Assembly (NCBI GenBank): GCA_036874045.1 | Contig: CM072335.1 | Span: 5,228,001 to 5,292,000, forward strand | DNA from: Cymodocea nodosa | Taxonomy: Eukaryota > Streptophyta > Magnoliopsida > Alismatales > Cymodoceaceae | Reading direction: 5' to 3' | Length of the DNA: 64,000 nucleotides | Shown here: piece by piece, positions 12,622 through 23,193 of the stretch | Numbering within the stretch: the stretch's first letter is position 1 | How the letters are laid out: every line of letters starts with the position of its first letter | Notes under the pieces: model-generated | Database searches by the model: none | What the model saw: the letters and a program-made list of their open reading frames with translations, nothing else | Told to the model about the DNA's origin: nothing | Position numbers and translations under genes: made by a program

Positions 12622-13626
12622 ATGGTCCTGTTCATTGTATTTTGGTTTGTTATAAGGTAGTTTTAGAATTTAATGTCTTTATTATTAAAAAAAAAATAAA
12701 ACAAAACAAAACAACATATCTATTTTTGAATTACAATTTTTTGGTAGTTAAGAATTTATGAAATTCTGATTTTTTATTGAAGTCAATTTATTTAAGAAAA
12801 ATTCAGAAAAGATTACTTAAGGAAAAGTTAAATTGATTCAATGTGAGTGCCAACTATATTTTTGTTACTTATGTATATGCTATTACAGAGATTTTAACAA
12901 AAAAATACATAGAAAGTATGTACTTTTTATTAAAGGAAAGTTATTAGCATTCTGTTAGAAAAATTAAGTCTTGCGGTTGCCTCTAATTTAATTTACTATC
13001 TTGTTTTATTTTTGTTTATTTTTTGTCTGTAATTACTTGAGTAATTAAGTCCATTAGGGGATCTTAAACCCTAGTCACTTAAACCAACTAGTTTGGGATG
13101 TGCTGACTGAAAACTCATCTTGCAAGTAATTTAGATTATATTTTAAAAAAAAAAATTTCTTTTTTACCTATTCTCACTTGTCATTGAGTAACTAGTTATC
13201 TTTCCCCTAAGCAAGGGATTGTGATCACGTAAAAAAATGATACTGTGGGAGGTAATACATAAAATATATATATATATGAATATAACAAAAAAAAAGGGGG
13301 GGCAATGTACTCAAGCTTAATTTATCTTTCAAGGTGTTATAACAATTTTGACATAATCTGTGCATATAATCCTTATTATTTTTGTTATTTTCTACTCTTT
13401 ACACATAATGTACGATATTTATTTGTCTTAAGTTGTGTACTCATTATTGAAATCTTTTAAGTTTCTGTAAGTATATCTTTATGAATTATCTTTTGTAAAC
13501 TAAATAAGATAAAAGCCAGAAAGTCTAAATTGTTAACTCTACTACTTATTTCTATATTTCATTTCAATTAAAAAAAGAAGAAAAAAGAGAGACTCAAATC
13601 TATTTAAGGTTTAGCATCCTCTTTAA
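12622..13626 (+). other. C2 post-pol noncoding segment
   Basis: AT-rich sequence after pol with no convincing ORF. It holds a purine tract at 13287-13302 (nine A then seven G) that resembles a plus-strand priming site, then pyrimidine/purine-rich sequence up to the solo LTR insertion. Confidence 0.6.
13287..13302 (+). other. Internal polypurine tract of C2
   Basis: A9G7 run lying far upstream of the real 3' PPT at 19503. Extra PPT-like tracts downstream of pol are a known feature of Sireviruses and could prime plus-strand synthesis internally. No proof of use is visible. Confidence 0.45.
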
Positions 13627-13631
13627 GTAAG

Positions 13632-15581
13632 TGTTTGTGTTTTCCCAGCACTACACTAGAAAAACTTGGATTTGTTACTTCTATTTTTACTTAGTTAATT
13701 TATCTTTATGCCTATTCTTTCTTTTAGAAGTAAACAAACAACCTTTAATACAATTTAGATATTAATTCCAATTTGTACTTTAACTGCAAGTGCACAATGT
13801 TTATTGTATCAGTGTGCAAGTACAGGTCGATCCCACAGGGAATTGCTGACGAATTTAAGAAATGTTTGATTATGAACAATTCAAATTTATATTCAATAAG
13901 CACTCCATTGAGTTACAGTTAACTCAACGGACTAAGTTCGTTGAGTTATGGCTAACTCAACGGACTATCCTCGTGGACTTAAGTTAACTCCACGAGCCTA
14001 TCTCTTCTTTATAATACTGCTATTTACAGAGGAATTCGGCCAACCATTGGGCAATTCCACAGATTGTAAATAACATCAATTAAGCTTTTTAATGCTAGTT
14101 AACATTGGATTTATCATTAAGCAATACTAACATTCAGATGATTCAAATAGTAACTATTAAAATCTTTAAGTTTTTTGTACGAACCAATTTTAGTAAACTA
14201 TAAAATTAAAACTAACATAAAACAATCATAAAACTGATACAGATAACATTAATCACGATACAACATAAACAATACAACACTCAAATACAACATACAAACA
14301 AAGATAAATTGTTTTTGGTATTTTTGTTTTGATGTGAACATGGAAATGGGCGAAAGGTGAAATGTAAAGTAATCTCACTTGACAGTAAATACTTCCGACA
14401 CTACTTGCAACGCGATTACACCACTGAAAATTAAACCACTTACAATTCTGTCTCCTCTCCCTATAGAATCGCGAGTCCAGAATTGCAAGATGATCTCCTC
14501 TTCAGCATACAGGCATCAACCCGAAGCTAAGGCTAAAAGCTTTACGATCTCCTGAAATATGAGTCGACGCTTGGTGAAAATGTCTTCCCTTCTCGCGACG
14601 CGATCACTCCTCACAGTGGTTGTCAAGCATTGTGTTTGGCTCGGAATTGACCCGACATCAGGCAAGTATCCTCACAGACCTCCAATGATTGGTGATTATG
14701 GTGGTGATAACGATGGTTGGTGTGATACTTCGGAGAATCGCTGATACTATCTGTAGAAAGCTCGGTGCTCCTCCTCTATATACACTCCGTCCATCAATCA
14801 CACCTTCTTCTTTTTTTCTTCTTTTCTTTTATATTTCTTTAGTAGTAACTGCTTCTGCTTGAATGATCGGTTGGATTTCCTTCCTTCAGATCAACGGCGA
14901 TGCTTCCTTCTCCATGCGCGATTGAATTCCTACGTGATACATGCAAACGTGGTTTTTCCTTCCAACTGTCTGTTCCTGCAATCGTTAAAGTGCATTTTAG
15001 AAAATAACTGTAATATACATGCAATAAAGTAATAAGCCGCTAACCTAACGTGTTACCTTAGTGTATATTCATGTAACTCAATGCGTATAGTTATGCTAAC
15101 TTAACGAGGTAAACATGTGCATCTCACGTGATATTCTAAAGCATTTAAATTCAACACGTGCATAAAATACATGCAATAAAGAAATAAGCTGCTAACCTAA
15201 CGCGTTACCTTAGTGTATATTCATGTAACTCAACGCGTATAGTTATGCTAACTTAACGAGTTATAACTTAAGTAAATCTACCAGCTCTCGACACGTGTCA
15301 GCAGCAGTTTAAACATAAAATAACATTTCGGAGAGTTACAGGTATAACTATCGATGCTCAGATGCATTTTCGGATACTTAAGAATTTCACAGCCTACAAC
15401 TTACCGACAGCTCATAAATGTACTAAATTAACATTAATTCCCCAAAATTTAGCAGATTCTTCAATTAAAGCATATAACAGTGCAATTATAACATAATGGC
15501 TTAATTCTCATATGATAATCTAAATATTATGCAATTAACCATCATTTAACCGTTAATAATATGCACTTTTCATTCTAAACA
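13632..15581 (-). mobile_element. Solo Athila-type LTR inserted in C2
   Basis: 1,950 bp in reverse orientation, from TGTTTGTGTTTTCCC to CATTCTAAACA (the reverse complement of the family start TGTTTAGAATG). The 5-bp duplication GTAAG flanks it at 13627-13631 and 15582-15586. No internal domain is present, so it is a solo LTR, usually the product of LTR-LTR recombination. The TATA box (reverse complement) is at 14826-14833 and the dyad array at 13903-14000. Confidence 0.95.
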
Positions 15582-15586
15582 GTAAG

Positions 15587-16604
15587 CTATTTGACCTTTT
15601 TAAGCCAACTCTACTTAGGGCTTGGCAACCTAGATTAAGTACGCCATAGATTCTTTACACTACATTTATGTAGGGGGAGCAATTTCTTGTATAATAATTC
15701 ATCACTTTTGAACTATTATATGTTTTTCATGAAAAAATCTACATAATTTCAGGAAATACACCTTAATTAAGTACATTTCTAAACTGTTGGTGACTTGCAG
15801 GTATTTTAATTCTTAAGTATCCGAATTTTCTATTGTTTCGGCAAGTTATATTACAAGTATCGGACAGTTGTGTTTTAAAACGTTCAATAGACTATTTTAT
15901 TATTTCCTAAAGTACAAATGTCGAAACCATAATGCATGACTTAAGTGGATTTTCGGTAAGTTTTCTGTAACTCTCCAAAATGCGTCTAGGCATCGGAAAG
16001 TTAGATTTGTAACTATTCGAAACATCTCTTTATTATAAAACTGCTTAAGTACACGTGTCGTGATCTGGACGATTGACTTAAGTTATCTTTCGGAAGGTTA
16101 TCTATAACTCTCCGAAATGCACCTGAGCATCAGATAGTTAGGTTTATAAGTCTCCGAAACTTTCTGAACACCTTAAGTTCAAATTGTGCACATGTTGAAT
16201 TTCACTACTTTATAATGTCTTAGTCGAAACTCAAACAGTTATGTTTAATTCTTCAACTTTTCATACCTATTCCTTCGAGAAACTCGAACATTTATCATAA
16301 GTCTTCGAGTTTTCTCACTTTTTCACTTAGCCTGAAGTTATTTTCTTTATATGTACAGTTACGCTAAGTATTCTGCAATTGTTGGTTGTAAAACTTGTAC
16401 AGTTATTGCAAGCACTCGAGTTATTTATCGGTAACGAATCTTATATTTATGATTTCAATGATTGAATCCATTTATTCGTTTCTAAACTCGGAGAGTTATG
16501 AATGTTTTCCTAACAACCTTTCGTGTTTCTACCTTGGTAAAACCCTAGCTTCACAATCTTACCTTCCACTAAGTTCTACAGTGCAAAGCGAAGATTAATC
16601 AACA
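15587..16604 (+). promoter_or_regulatory. Leader of the C2 envelope-position ORF; resembles Athila-type LTR U3
   Basis: From about 15735 to 16190 this copia-internal segment aligns by eye with the left (U3) part of the Athila-type LTRs, for example the block around ttattatttcc, gtcgaaacc and gacttaagtg. A 138-bp periodic module is included (15914 and G-box 16052). Short AGTTA/TAACT-type motifs continue to 16500. A TATA-like TTATATTTA lies near 16440 and a telo-box AAAACCCTAG at 16539-16548. The ORF begins at 16605. Together this looks like a promoter for the downstream ORF. It could instead be a decayed LTR insertion. Confidence 0.5.
16539..16548 (+). promoter_or_regulatory. Telo-box before the C2 envelope-position ORF
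   Basis: AAAACCCTAG, containing the plant telo-box core AAACCCTA, lies 57 bp upstream of the ATG at 16605. It is conserved in the second copy of this leader (minus strand, near 61670). Confidence 0.45.
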
Positions 16605-19184
16605 ATGTTAGGACATGGTAGAATTACTAAAGTGTAGAAAAGAGAGCTGGAACTTCAGAAAATGCAAAATGAAATCAGCGATATTTACTCTAGGTACACT
16701 TTTTCAAATGAAGTACTACACGAAATCAGAAAAGTTGTTCAAGATGAGAAAAATTTCTGTTGGAAATTTATTCGAAATTATGCTGAAACACAGTTTAGAC
16801 TAAAACAGACTGAACTTTTCGCATTGCATTTATGGAAAAGAAATTTACAACCTAACCTTGCGGTTGTAAGTTCTAGACATGTACTAGAGACATCGGTACA
16901 GTCTATCACTTATTATGGAAAGAAGTGGGGACCAATGATTGAAAATGTAAACAGGGAATTACAATCCTTGTATTCCCAACATTATTTTCCCCCAACTATT
17001 TTAGATGATATTAAAAAGTATATCGATGAACAAAAAACTGCCATTAGCAAAATGGGCCTTCGAAGTGAAGGACAAAGAGTTTATCAACTCAAAATGGCAG
17101 AGGTGGAGAGCTTAAAACTCTATATTCCATTATTACCACCTAGGCATCATGGTAAAGGACCATCAAGACAACAGGTGCCTTTAACAGGAGAAATTAAGAC
17201 AATTTTAGAACCTCCTGAACAACCTGAAACACTGTAGACATATAGTCGGACAAAGAAAAAGACAATTGAATATTTTGGACTAACTACAGGTGTACAAGGA
17301 ATATTGCAGCAAAAAGAAGAATCAGTGAAAAATGGAAAACTATGCTCCATTGCAGAAGCTGGACAGACATTTTTGTCAAGAATTCCAACAGATGTGACAA
17401 ATATTGGCTTACAAGCATATACTCTAAGGTATTGTGTCACATTAGTGCATAATGTATCTTTTAATACAATGGACAGTTTTTCACACAATGCTGCAAGCAC
17501 ACATTCTTTTCCTACAGAAAGTGAGAATGTAGGAAATTTTGATGATATATATACATATGATATCAAATTTGATGATATTATTGATGACATAAACACTGAG
17601 TCTATGAATTTTGAAAATATTTCATCTGAAGAGGAATGTACAGATATTCTTCCTCTTACTGTATCTCGAACAGAGACTTTTGAATTTTGGTACAGTTGCT
17701 TATACTACACTTTATATGTATGGTTATGTCTGTTATAATATATTGTATACTTGTTGATAAATGTATATAATCAACAACATACACAGTTACAAATAGAATA
17801 TGATACTACCAATGTCTCACATATACAAATTTTAGAAATACAGGATGATTTTATTCCACAGACAGATATGGAACATTCTTTCATATAGAGACAGTTGTAT
17901 AGATCACATATAGATATACAGGTTGCTGATATACAGATTGTTATAGAGACTGTTGCTACTGAAATGTTTCCAGAAGAACAAACAGAAGAAATTCAGCAGA
18001 TTATTGATACGACAATAACAGATATTTTAGACATTTATACTAGTTTTGATAGAAATTCCACCAGTTCTGAAAGATCTGACAATATAGATGCTGTTGATAA
18101 TATTGAAACAAGTCCCAAATCAGAACATCATGACAGGAAAATACCTAATCCTGAACAGAGTTTAAATGCAAATACACTATTATGGTTCAGAAATAATTCC
18201 TGTTATGACAAATTTCAGACATATAAAACTTTTACAGTTTTATATTCAAGACTAGTTAAGTTTGAAGGGATGGTACACATACGTGAACTGTTTGAATTTC
18301 AAGGCTTGTTGACTCTACTTCCACAACAGCCAAACCATCTTGCTATACCCGAACTTCTCAGTTGTTTTTACTCAAACTTAACAGTGGAAGAAGGTATTCT
18401 TATTTCTAATATACAAGAAAATGACATATATTTAACTCTAGATTTACTTCATCAGGTACTTGGTTTGAAAAATGAAGGAGTTAAATTATTAGAAAGAAAA
18501 CAGGTTTATCGATTGGGATGGGACATTACAAGTTTAGCCAAAGATCCAACTACCAACAAACCATTGACATTACTAAATGACTTAAATGGCCAAGCACGTT
18601 TTATTGCAAAAATATTGCATGCTACATTGTTTCAGAGGTTTGGTCATGGGGCAGAAGTTGACAGATATTGTCTTTATGCTACATACGCATTAATCAACCA
18701 TATATAGGTGAACTGGTATGATATTTTTGTTTCTCATATCTTACATTTGTAGAGTAAATTATTTTATGGTGATACAATTTTGAGAATTGTGGTAAGTCAA
18801 ACAGATATTACACCTTGGCCACAGAAAAGATTAAAGTCACAATCTTTCTCTGCAAAGGAACTCCAAAAATACCAAGCGTTAGATACACCTATCCTCAGAC
18901 AACAACAACATGTTTGGCAAACACAGCAACAATCCACAGAATTTACAGAAACACAGCAACATATAGATATACAGCAAGATATACATACAGATATACAACA
19001 AGGTATACATAGAGAAATACATACAAGTATAGATACAGACATACATACTGAATTTTTATAACAACCATCACAAGTTTCTCAAAATGATTTAGATCAGGCA
19101 TTACTTGATTAGATAAACAGAGTTAGTACAGATATTGCAAAGAAAATTTCAGATACTCTGATTGATATTTTTCGAAGACAATGA
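16605..19184 (+). pseudogene. C2 envelope-position ORF (shares a domain with Athila-type ORF-X)
   Basis: One frame of 860 codons from ATG at 16605 to TGA at 19182-19184, with no frameshift but eight internal stops: TAG at 16635, 17235, 17886, 18705, 18750 and 19110; TAA at 17736 and 19059. The N-terminal third is charged and helical. A hydrophobic stretch at about 17689-17765 could be a membrane segment; it is interrupted by the TAA at 17736. A low-complexity acidic/Gln region follows. Then comes a conserved domain (about 18180-18870) with LFEFQGLL, FYSNL, LISN, LLHQVLGLKNEG and, after two stops, KLFYGD. The same motifs occur in ORF-X of the Athila-type elements. The C-terminus has DI(Q/H) repeats. 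Position fits the env-like ORF of SIRE elements; the biochemical role is unknown. Confidence 0.75.
18955..19058 (+). repeat. Short tandem repeat encoding DI-Q/DI-H units
   Basis: Degenerate repeats of the unit gatatacaNN encode a run of aspartate-isoleucine pairs alternating with Gln and His (for example HIDIQQDIHTDIQQ). It lies at the C-terminal end of the C2 envelope-position ORF. It probably grew by replication slippage. Confidence 0.65.
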
Positions 19185-19502
19185 GGCTTGTGATTATACA
19201 AATTATGTATTACATGATTTATTTTTTGTAATTTGTAACCAAAACCATTATGTAAACTGTTTATTGATTTTAATGTTACGTGATTATTTTTCACAGTTTA
19301 TGATATTAAACAGTTTTTGCTTAATCCATAAATCGTATGTGTGGTTGACATTATCGTTTTGATTAATATATACTTAGTAAGATATCCTTCCTTACATTTA
19401 TAAAACTTAACTTCCTAAAAGGGGAGAAAATAGTTTTACTTTTTTATAATGTTAAAAAGGGAGAGATATAAATTATGTGACTTATTAGGTTTTGACATCA
19501 TC
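19185..19502 (+). other. C2 3' untranslated segment
   Basis: Short AT-rich segment between the envelope-position ORF and the PPT. No coding signal is seen. Confidence 0.5.
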
Positions 19503-19516
19503 AAAAAGGGGGAGAT
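19503..19516 (+). other. Polypurine tract of C2
   Basis: AAAAAGGGGGAGAT directly before the 3' LTR start TGTTAGG. Plus-strand primer site for reverse transcription; typical of SIRE-like copia. Confidence 0.9.
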
Positions 19517-20745
19517 TGTTAGGTATTTAATTTTGATGATATATGCTTTATTAACGTATTTAAATAAGTCTACATAATATTCTCTAAGTATATTTCTCTA
19601 AGTATAATAGTTAACAGATTATCGGAAAGTTTCATTTTTATGTCGGATAAATTAAATATTTCCGAAGAGCTAGATTTGCAATAGTTAAACTTTCGGATAG
19701 TTAACGTTTCGTTTTTGTCGAATACTTTATGTTAAAAACTCGTATAGTTAAGTTATCTACACGTGTGTTTTTAATGTTTTAAGTTGTCATGTGTTTTCCA
19801 TGTGTGTTCGGTAATGAAAAATCGAATAGTTAGATAACTGTTAGAGTTTTTATACACATGGATAAATAACTGTTCGAGTTTTATAAAAGGACTAACGAGC
19901 AGATAAGTTTCCTTGTTTAGTCACGTGTTTTGTAGGTGCAAAAACTCGAAGAGTTAAAGGGTAAGTGCTCGAGTTTTGACAGGAGTTAAAAGATAAATGT
20001 TTGACTAAATCGAAGACTTAGAAGATATTCTACAAGACTCCAAGAAGATAAAGATTTGGTGAATCTACGAGTGGAGATCGTGGAAACTCAAATTGTTAGT
20101 GAAGAAAGTGGAAATTTAAATAGAAAGTAATTTGGATTAAAGAGAAAATTAGTACGTAGATTATGGATTATGGATTATGGATTGTGGATCAAGTGGATGA
20201 ACATGCTGAATGTGAAAAACAACAAAGTTCGACTACTAATAGAGAGTACGAGCTACATTACAACAAGGGATCTCAATCTCAAAAACCAAGTCTGAATATT
20301 CAATCTAGATCCCTAATTGAAAAGTTAAGTTTGAATATTCATATTCTGAAAAGTTCTCCAACATCAAAAGAAGTTTGAAATTCCAAGCAATTTTAGAAAA
20401 GGAGATGCAAACGCAAGAAGTCTGGAAATTTGACAATTGGAGAAGAAAAGATACAGAAGCTGAGCAAAGAGAAAGAAAAGAGTTATGTGCATAAAGATCA
20501 AGTTTTATACAATTCAAAATTAGTTTTTAAAAAGAGCTTTGTTTTCCTATTTGAATTGTATATCAAAAAAAATTACTGTATCAAATCCGTCAAGAAGGGA
20601 ATTGAGCTGAAAAGATATTGTAAATTCTATCTTGAAATAAAAGAATAGAATTTTATTTACGAGTGTTTTGTGCTCTTGTTTTATCCGCTAGTTTAATTAC
20701 TAAAGACACAATTCACCCCCCTCTTGTGATACAGACGATCCTACA
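19517..20745 (+). repeat. C2 3' LTR
   Basis: 1,229 bp, same ends as the 5' LTR. TATA box at 19882-19889. It ends CCTACA at 20745, followed by the target duplication AAATA (20746-20750). Confidence 0.95.
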
Positions 20746-20750
20746 AAATA

Positions 20751-21404
20751 TAATCACGGTTAAACCAAAAGGAATTATTGGTTTTACCGAAACATATTTT
20801 AAAAAGGAAAAAATTGTTGCGGTTCAATCGACAAGATCCATCAGTCTAACTGAAACACAAAAAAAAATATATATATATTATATTTAGTTTAATGTTGGTG
20901 TTATCGAAGTATAGTATCGGTTCAACCGATAGAGAGAAAAAAAGAAGAAGAAGAAGAAAATATTTAATTTAGGTTCAATCGAGGAATATAACGGTTTGAT
21001 TGAAAATTTTTCAAATGTTGGAAAATTAAGATCAGCTAGACCGAAGTAAAAATTATTATTATATGCATTTTTATTAGATAAAACTTTACGGGAAGTCCGT
21101 TGAGTTACACTTAACTCAACGAACTTACTTCGTTGAGTCTAGGATAAGTTAACGAATTTACCTCATTGAGTTAACTCTAACTCAACGGAGTACTATAGTT
21201 AAGTTTACGGACTAAGTCCGTTGAGTTAACCGTAATTCCACGGATGAGAGAGCGAGAGTTTTGCGTGAGAAGTGACTCGATTACCTGCCTAAACTTAGGG
21301 CTTATTTATAATAAATTTAGGGTTTAGGGGCATTATCCGTAGAATCATTTAAAACTTAGAACAGTAGAGATTAGAGCGATTTCGTTCCATTGTGTAACTC
21401 CACG
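20751..21404 (+). promoter_or_regulatory. Athila-type spacer with palindromes and ORF-X promoter
   Basis: Continues the element interrupted at 6261 and aligns with the minus-strand spacer 43676-44358. It first has repeats of CGGTTNAACCG type, including the perfect palindrome TATCGGTTCAACCGATA at 20915-20931. Next is a GTTGAGTTA/TAACTCAAC dyad array (21088-21242), a TATTTATA box at 21303-21310 and two plant telomere-type repeats at about 21315-21329 (TTTAGGG units). The ORF-X ATG is 95 bp after the TATA box. The same order and spacing occur in the minus-strand copy. Confidence 0.6.
21303..21310 (+). promoter_or_regulatory. TATA box of ORF-X, plus-strand copy
   Basis: TATTTATA, 95 bp before the ATG at 21405, immediately followed by a TTTAGGG-type telo-box. 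The minus-strand copy has TATTTATA at 43770-43777, also about 95 bp from its ATG. Confidence 0.55.
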
Positions 21405-23193
21405 ATGAGGAAGATGCCACCCAAGTTTTGGGAAAACGTAGTTGACATGTTAGAATTTCTTAATGATTCGGAGGAATGGCACAAAAGGCAGAAAATCAGG
21501 AATACGACAAGGGAAAAAGAGCTACAAAAGGTAGAATCTGACCTTTTCTACTAGTGGAAAGTGTTAGTAGATTTGGGTATACAAATACCTCAGATAATGG
21601 AAACAAGAATAAAAGTTGCTGTAAGCAGAGAGAGAAGAATCAGGCCAAATAACGAAGTTGCCCTAGAACTAATCTAATGTAAGTCCTGCCTCTGGTTCAA
21701 AAGATGCATAGGTAGACGGGCTCAGTAGGCAATCTAGGAGCAACAAAGGAAAGAAAATGAAGAATAAGCAACTGAAGAACAAGAGGAGCCGACTGCTAAA
21801 AGACCTATTCTTGAGGAACAGCAGCTAGGACATTCAGTTCCACCACTAAGGCCGTTGGAAAGAGCAGCAATTTTGGGGTCTTCTACTAAGGAAGAAAAAA
21901 GAGAATTTCAAGAACTAGTTCAAATAGGAAAAGTCCAAGGAGAACTTGAAGAATTGGTAGTAGCTATAGCACATCTGGTGTTTGATGTACGGTGTAAAAA
22001 GAGGGTTGTAGAAAAGTCGAAAAGCTAATATAAAATTAAAGTGGAACAGCATCAAGAAGCTACTAGCATACCTACTACAAGAGGAGCTAAAGCTGGTCCT
22101 TCAAGACCAGTAATTATGGAAAAAGTTAAACAAGAATAGCCAATACCTATGGCTTAAATGCCTACAAAGCCTATTTTTATAGATTTAATCTCAGAAGAAG
22201 AAGAGGAAGATCAGACACAATTAATCAGAAGAAGGAAAGGAAAAGAGATAGTGTCTGAATATCAAGAGGAGATTAAATCTGAAATACCAAGATCAGTAGG
22301 GCCTATAGAGCCGAGTTTTGTAAACCTGCTATCTGATTCTGAGGAGCAGGAGTAGTAGCAGCATGAGCAAAGAGAAGAAGAAAAATAAGTTGAAACTAGT
22401 CTGCAACCTGTACAAGTAGAAGAAACAGAAATTAGGGTAGAAGCTGATTTACTTGTAACTCCATCCCAATCTGCCACAGAATCAGAAAGAACAGTGACAT
22501 TGCAGATTGGTAGTCAAGAGGAAGAACAAAAAGAAGAAAATGAACAAGAAGCTAAACAATTACATATGTAAAGAGATGACTCGATAGATTCCACTGAAGA
22601 GGAAAGAACTCTTCAACAAATTTTGAATAGAATTCAAGACAGAGTGGAGAGTTCTATCGGCTCACCACCATAGACAAAAGCAGAAGAAAAAATGCAGGAA
22701 TCTTCAGAGCATTTTCAGGAAGTTCAAGTTCAACACATAGAAGAGGAAGTTCAAGAACAAACCCCTTTGGAGCAACAAATTCACATTCCTGACTCGATTG
22801 AAACAACAGTTTTGAATGAAGTACACTTTTGGAGTCAGGAATCATATAATAAATATCAAGAGATTAGGGGTTATGATATCATTTACAGTAGACTAGTAAA
22901 TTGGGACGGGATGCAAGAAATTAAGGATTTATTTGAGTTCTAAGGTCTACTGCAGTTTATTTCTCAAGAAAGAGGGCATGCAATATACGAGAATCTAGTG
23001 ACCTGCTTTTATGCAAACTTAAAAGAAGGAAAAAGATGATTAATTTCCAACGTGGAGCAAACTAATGTACAGATAACACTAAAGTTTCTTCACAACATTT
23101 TAGGATTGAAGAATGAAGGACTAAAAATTCTGGAAAGCACAACTACAGTCGAGTGGACAGAATAGATCATAAAGGATTGTTTAGCTATATACC
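21405..23193 (+). pseudogene. Athila-type ORF-X, truncated copy
   Basis: Envelope-position ORF after pol. One frame from ATG at 21405; about fifteen stops (nearly all TAA or TAG) but no frameshift. The N-terminus is charged (TREKELQKVES), with a TAG at 21552-21554 that is shared with the minus-strand copy. The middle is Glu/Gln-rich and low-complexity. The conserved domain begins near 22820 (LFEF near 22930, then the positions of FYANL and LGLKNEG). Sequence homology to the other copy ends at 23193, where a copia LTR fragment begins. Product unknown; it resembles the uncharacterised plant transposon proteins found next to LTR elements. Confidence 0.7.

Larger units (their letters stand above)
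6262..20745 (+). mobile_element. Complete SIRE-like Ty1/copia retrotransposon C2
   Basis: Two LTRs in the same orientation (6262-7423 and 19517-20745) start TGTTAGG and end CCTACA. They are flanked by the 5-bp target duplication AAATA at 6257-6261 and 20746-20750. Between them, in order, are a tRNA-iMet primer site, gag, pol in copia order (protease, integrase, RT, RNase H), a long envelope-position ORF and a PPT. Total length is 14,484 bp, including a solo LTR insertion of 1,950 bp. The long gag with coiled coil, the extra 3' ORF and an internal purine tract match the SIRE/Maximus lineage. All genes carry stops, so this copy is probably not autonomous. Flanking sequence on both sides is one interrupted Athila-type element. 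Confidence 0.95.

Noticed and set aside
17147..17596. 149-residue ORF on the minus strand
   Set aside because: It is the antisense shadow of the C2 envelope-position ORF and shows no domain or conservation of its own.
16605..19184. Reading TAA/TAG as glutamine (ciliate-type code) to open the long ORFs
   Set aside because: RPS24 and its splice sites are plant-like and use the standard code, and some stops replace Trp rather than Gln. Transition decay explains the pattern more simply.
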